From an uncultured Lachnospiraceae bacterium (lineage in GTDB: Bacteria > Bacillota > Clostridia > Lachnospirales > Lachnospiraceae): a DNA stretch of 32,718 bases. Each line of letters starts with the position of its first letter. Position 1 is the stretch's first letter. The notes below the pieces were generated by a model. It was not told the origin of the DNA and did not search any database. It was given only the letters and a program-made list of their open reading frames with translations. Location: contig CATOJE010000038.1 in assembly GCA_951800145.1 (NCBI GenBank), positions 1 to 32,718 on the forward strand, read 5' to 3'. The translations under genes and the position numbers were made by a program. Positions 32,712 through 32,718 of this stretch are shown piece by piece.

Positions 32712-32718
32712 ACGGTTT

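Larger units (their letters stand above)
32422..32718 (-). repeat. Structured dispersed repeat, copy B (inverted)
   Basis: Read on the minus strand this repeats copy A: head AAACCGTCGG at 32718, leading hairpin, the 35-base identical core (32641-32675), the GGCG-AATATG-CGCC hairpin, three tandem 35-bp units and the TAAATAGC end at 32422. Heads of the two copies face outward. The element begins 3 bases after the stop codon of the aminopeptidase gene and runs to the window edge, so its outer limit is unknown. If transcribed from head to tail it runs against that gene. Confidence 0.8.

Noticed and set aside
1-32718. The terminal inverted repeats suggested a composite transposon.
   Set aside because: Inside are housekeeping and sporulation genes in normal order and no transposase, and the elements carry internal structure unlike insertion-sequence ends.

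Overview
The window looks like chromosome from a spore-forming, Gram-positive anaerobe of the class Clostridia, most likely Lachnospiraceae. The reasons are a complete spoIIIAA-AH operon followed by an Asp23/YqhY gene, strong AGGAGG-type ribosome binding sites, the pyrF-pyrK-pyrD-pyrE order, an FchA/FolD pair, and moderate GC content. Nearly all of it is dense, mostly rightward coding sequence. No rRNA, tRNA, CRISPR array, phage or intact insertion sequence was seen.

Layout: (1) 1-413, a GC-rich structured repeat (copy A) and then a sigma-A promoter. (2) 426-3432, a sodium-dependent SNF transporter, an FchA-type cyclodeaminase/cyclohydrolase and a FolD-type dehydrogenase, closed by a terminator. 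(3) 3503-6904 on the minus strand, a large cyclic-di-GMP protein (degenerate GGDEF, EAL, intact GGDEF). (4) 7062-10791, a YdcZ-like membrane protein, a ComEA-like lipoprotein, an OmpR-type response regulator without a kinase, a GNAT acetyltransferase, RlmH, and an AT-richer histidine phosphatase. (5) 10970-12472 on the minus strand, an unrecognised tail-anchored coiled-coil protein, divergent from (6) 12618-18110, the spoIIIA operon behind a good sigma-E-like promoter, then the Asp23 gene. (7) 18704-25274, a TetR-type regulator divergent from an MMPL transporter, a giant GLUG/coiled-coil surface protein and a small HTH protein. (8) 25330-25587, an XRE-type regulator. (9) 25758-29164, late pyrimidine biosynthesis. 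(10) 29312-32419, three small membrane proteins and an M29-type aminopeptidase with a long extra N-terminal region. (11) 32422-32718, repeat copy B in inverted orientation.

Working relationships: FchA probably supplies the cyclohydrolase step that the neighbouring FolD appears to have lost. The SpoIIIA proteins form the mother-cell part of the channel between mother cell and forespore. PyrK and PyrD form the NAD-linked dihydroorotate dehydrogenase between PyrE and PyrF. The TetR regulator probably controls the transporter and surface-protein operon through a 17-bp-arm inverted repeat between them.

The best candidate for something undescribed is the pair of structured repeats at the two ends. 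They share a 35-base identical core. Their leading hairpin has the same shape but different bases, with four compensatory base-pair changes, and it is followed by a variable number of 35-bp tandem units. This argues for selection on a folded RNA (or DNA) element. The second candidate is the TetR-MMPL-GLUG/coiled-coil operon.
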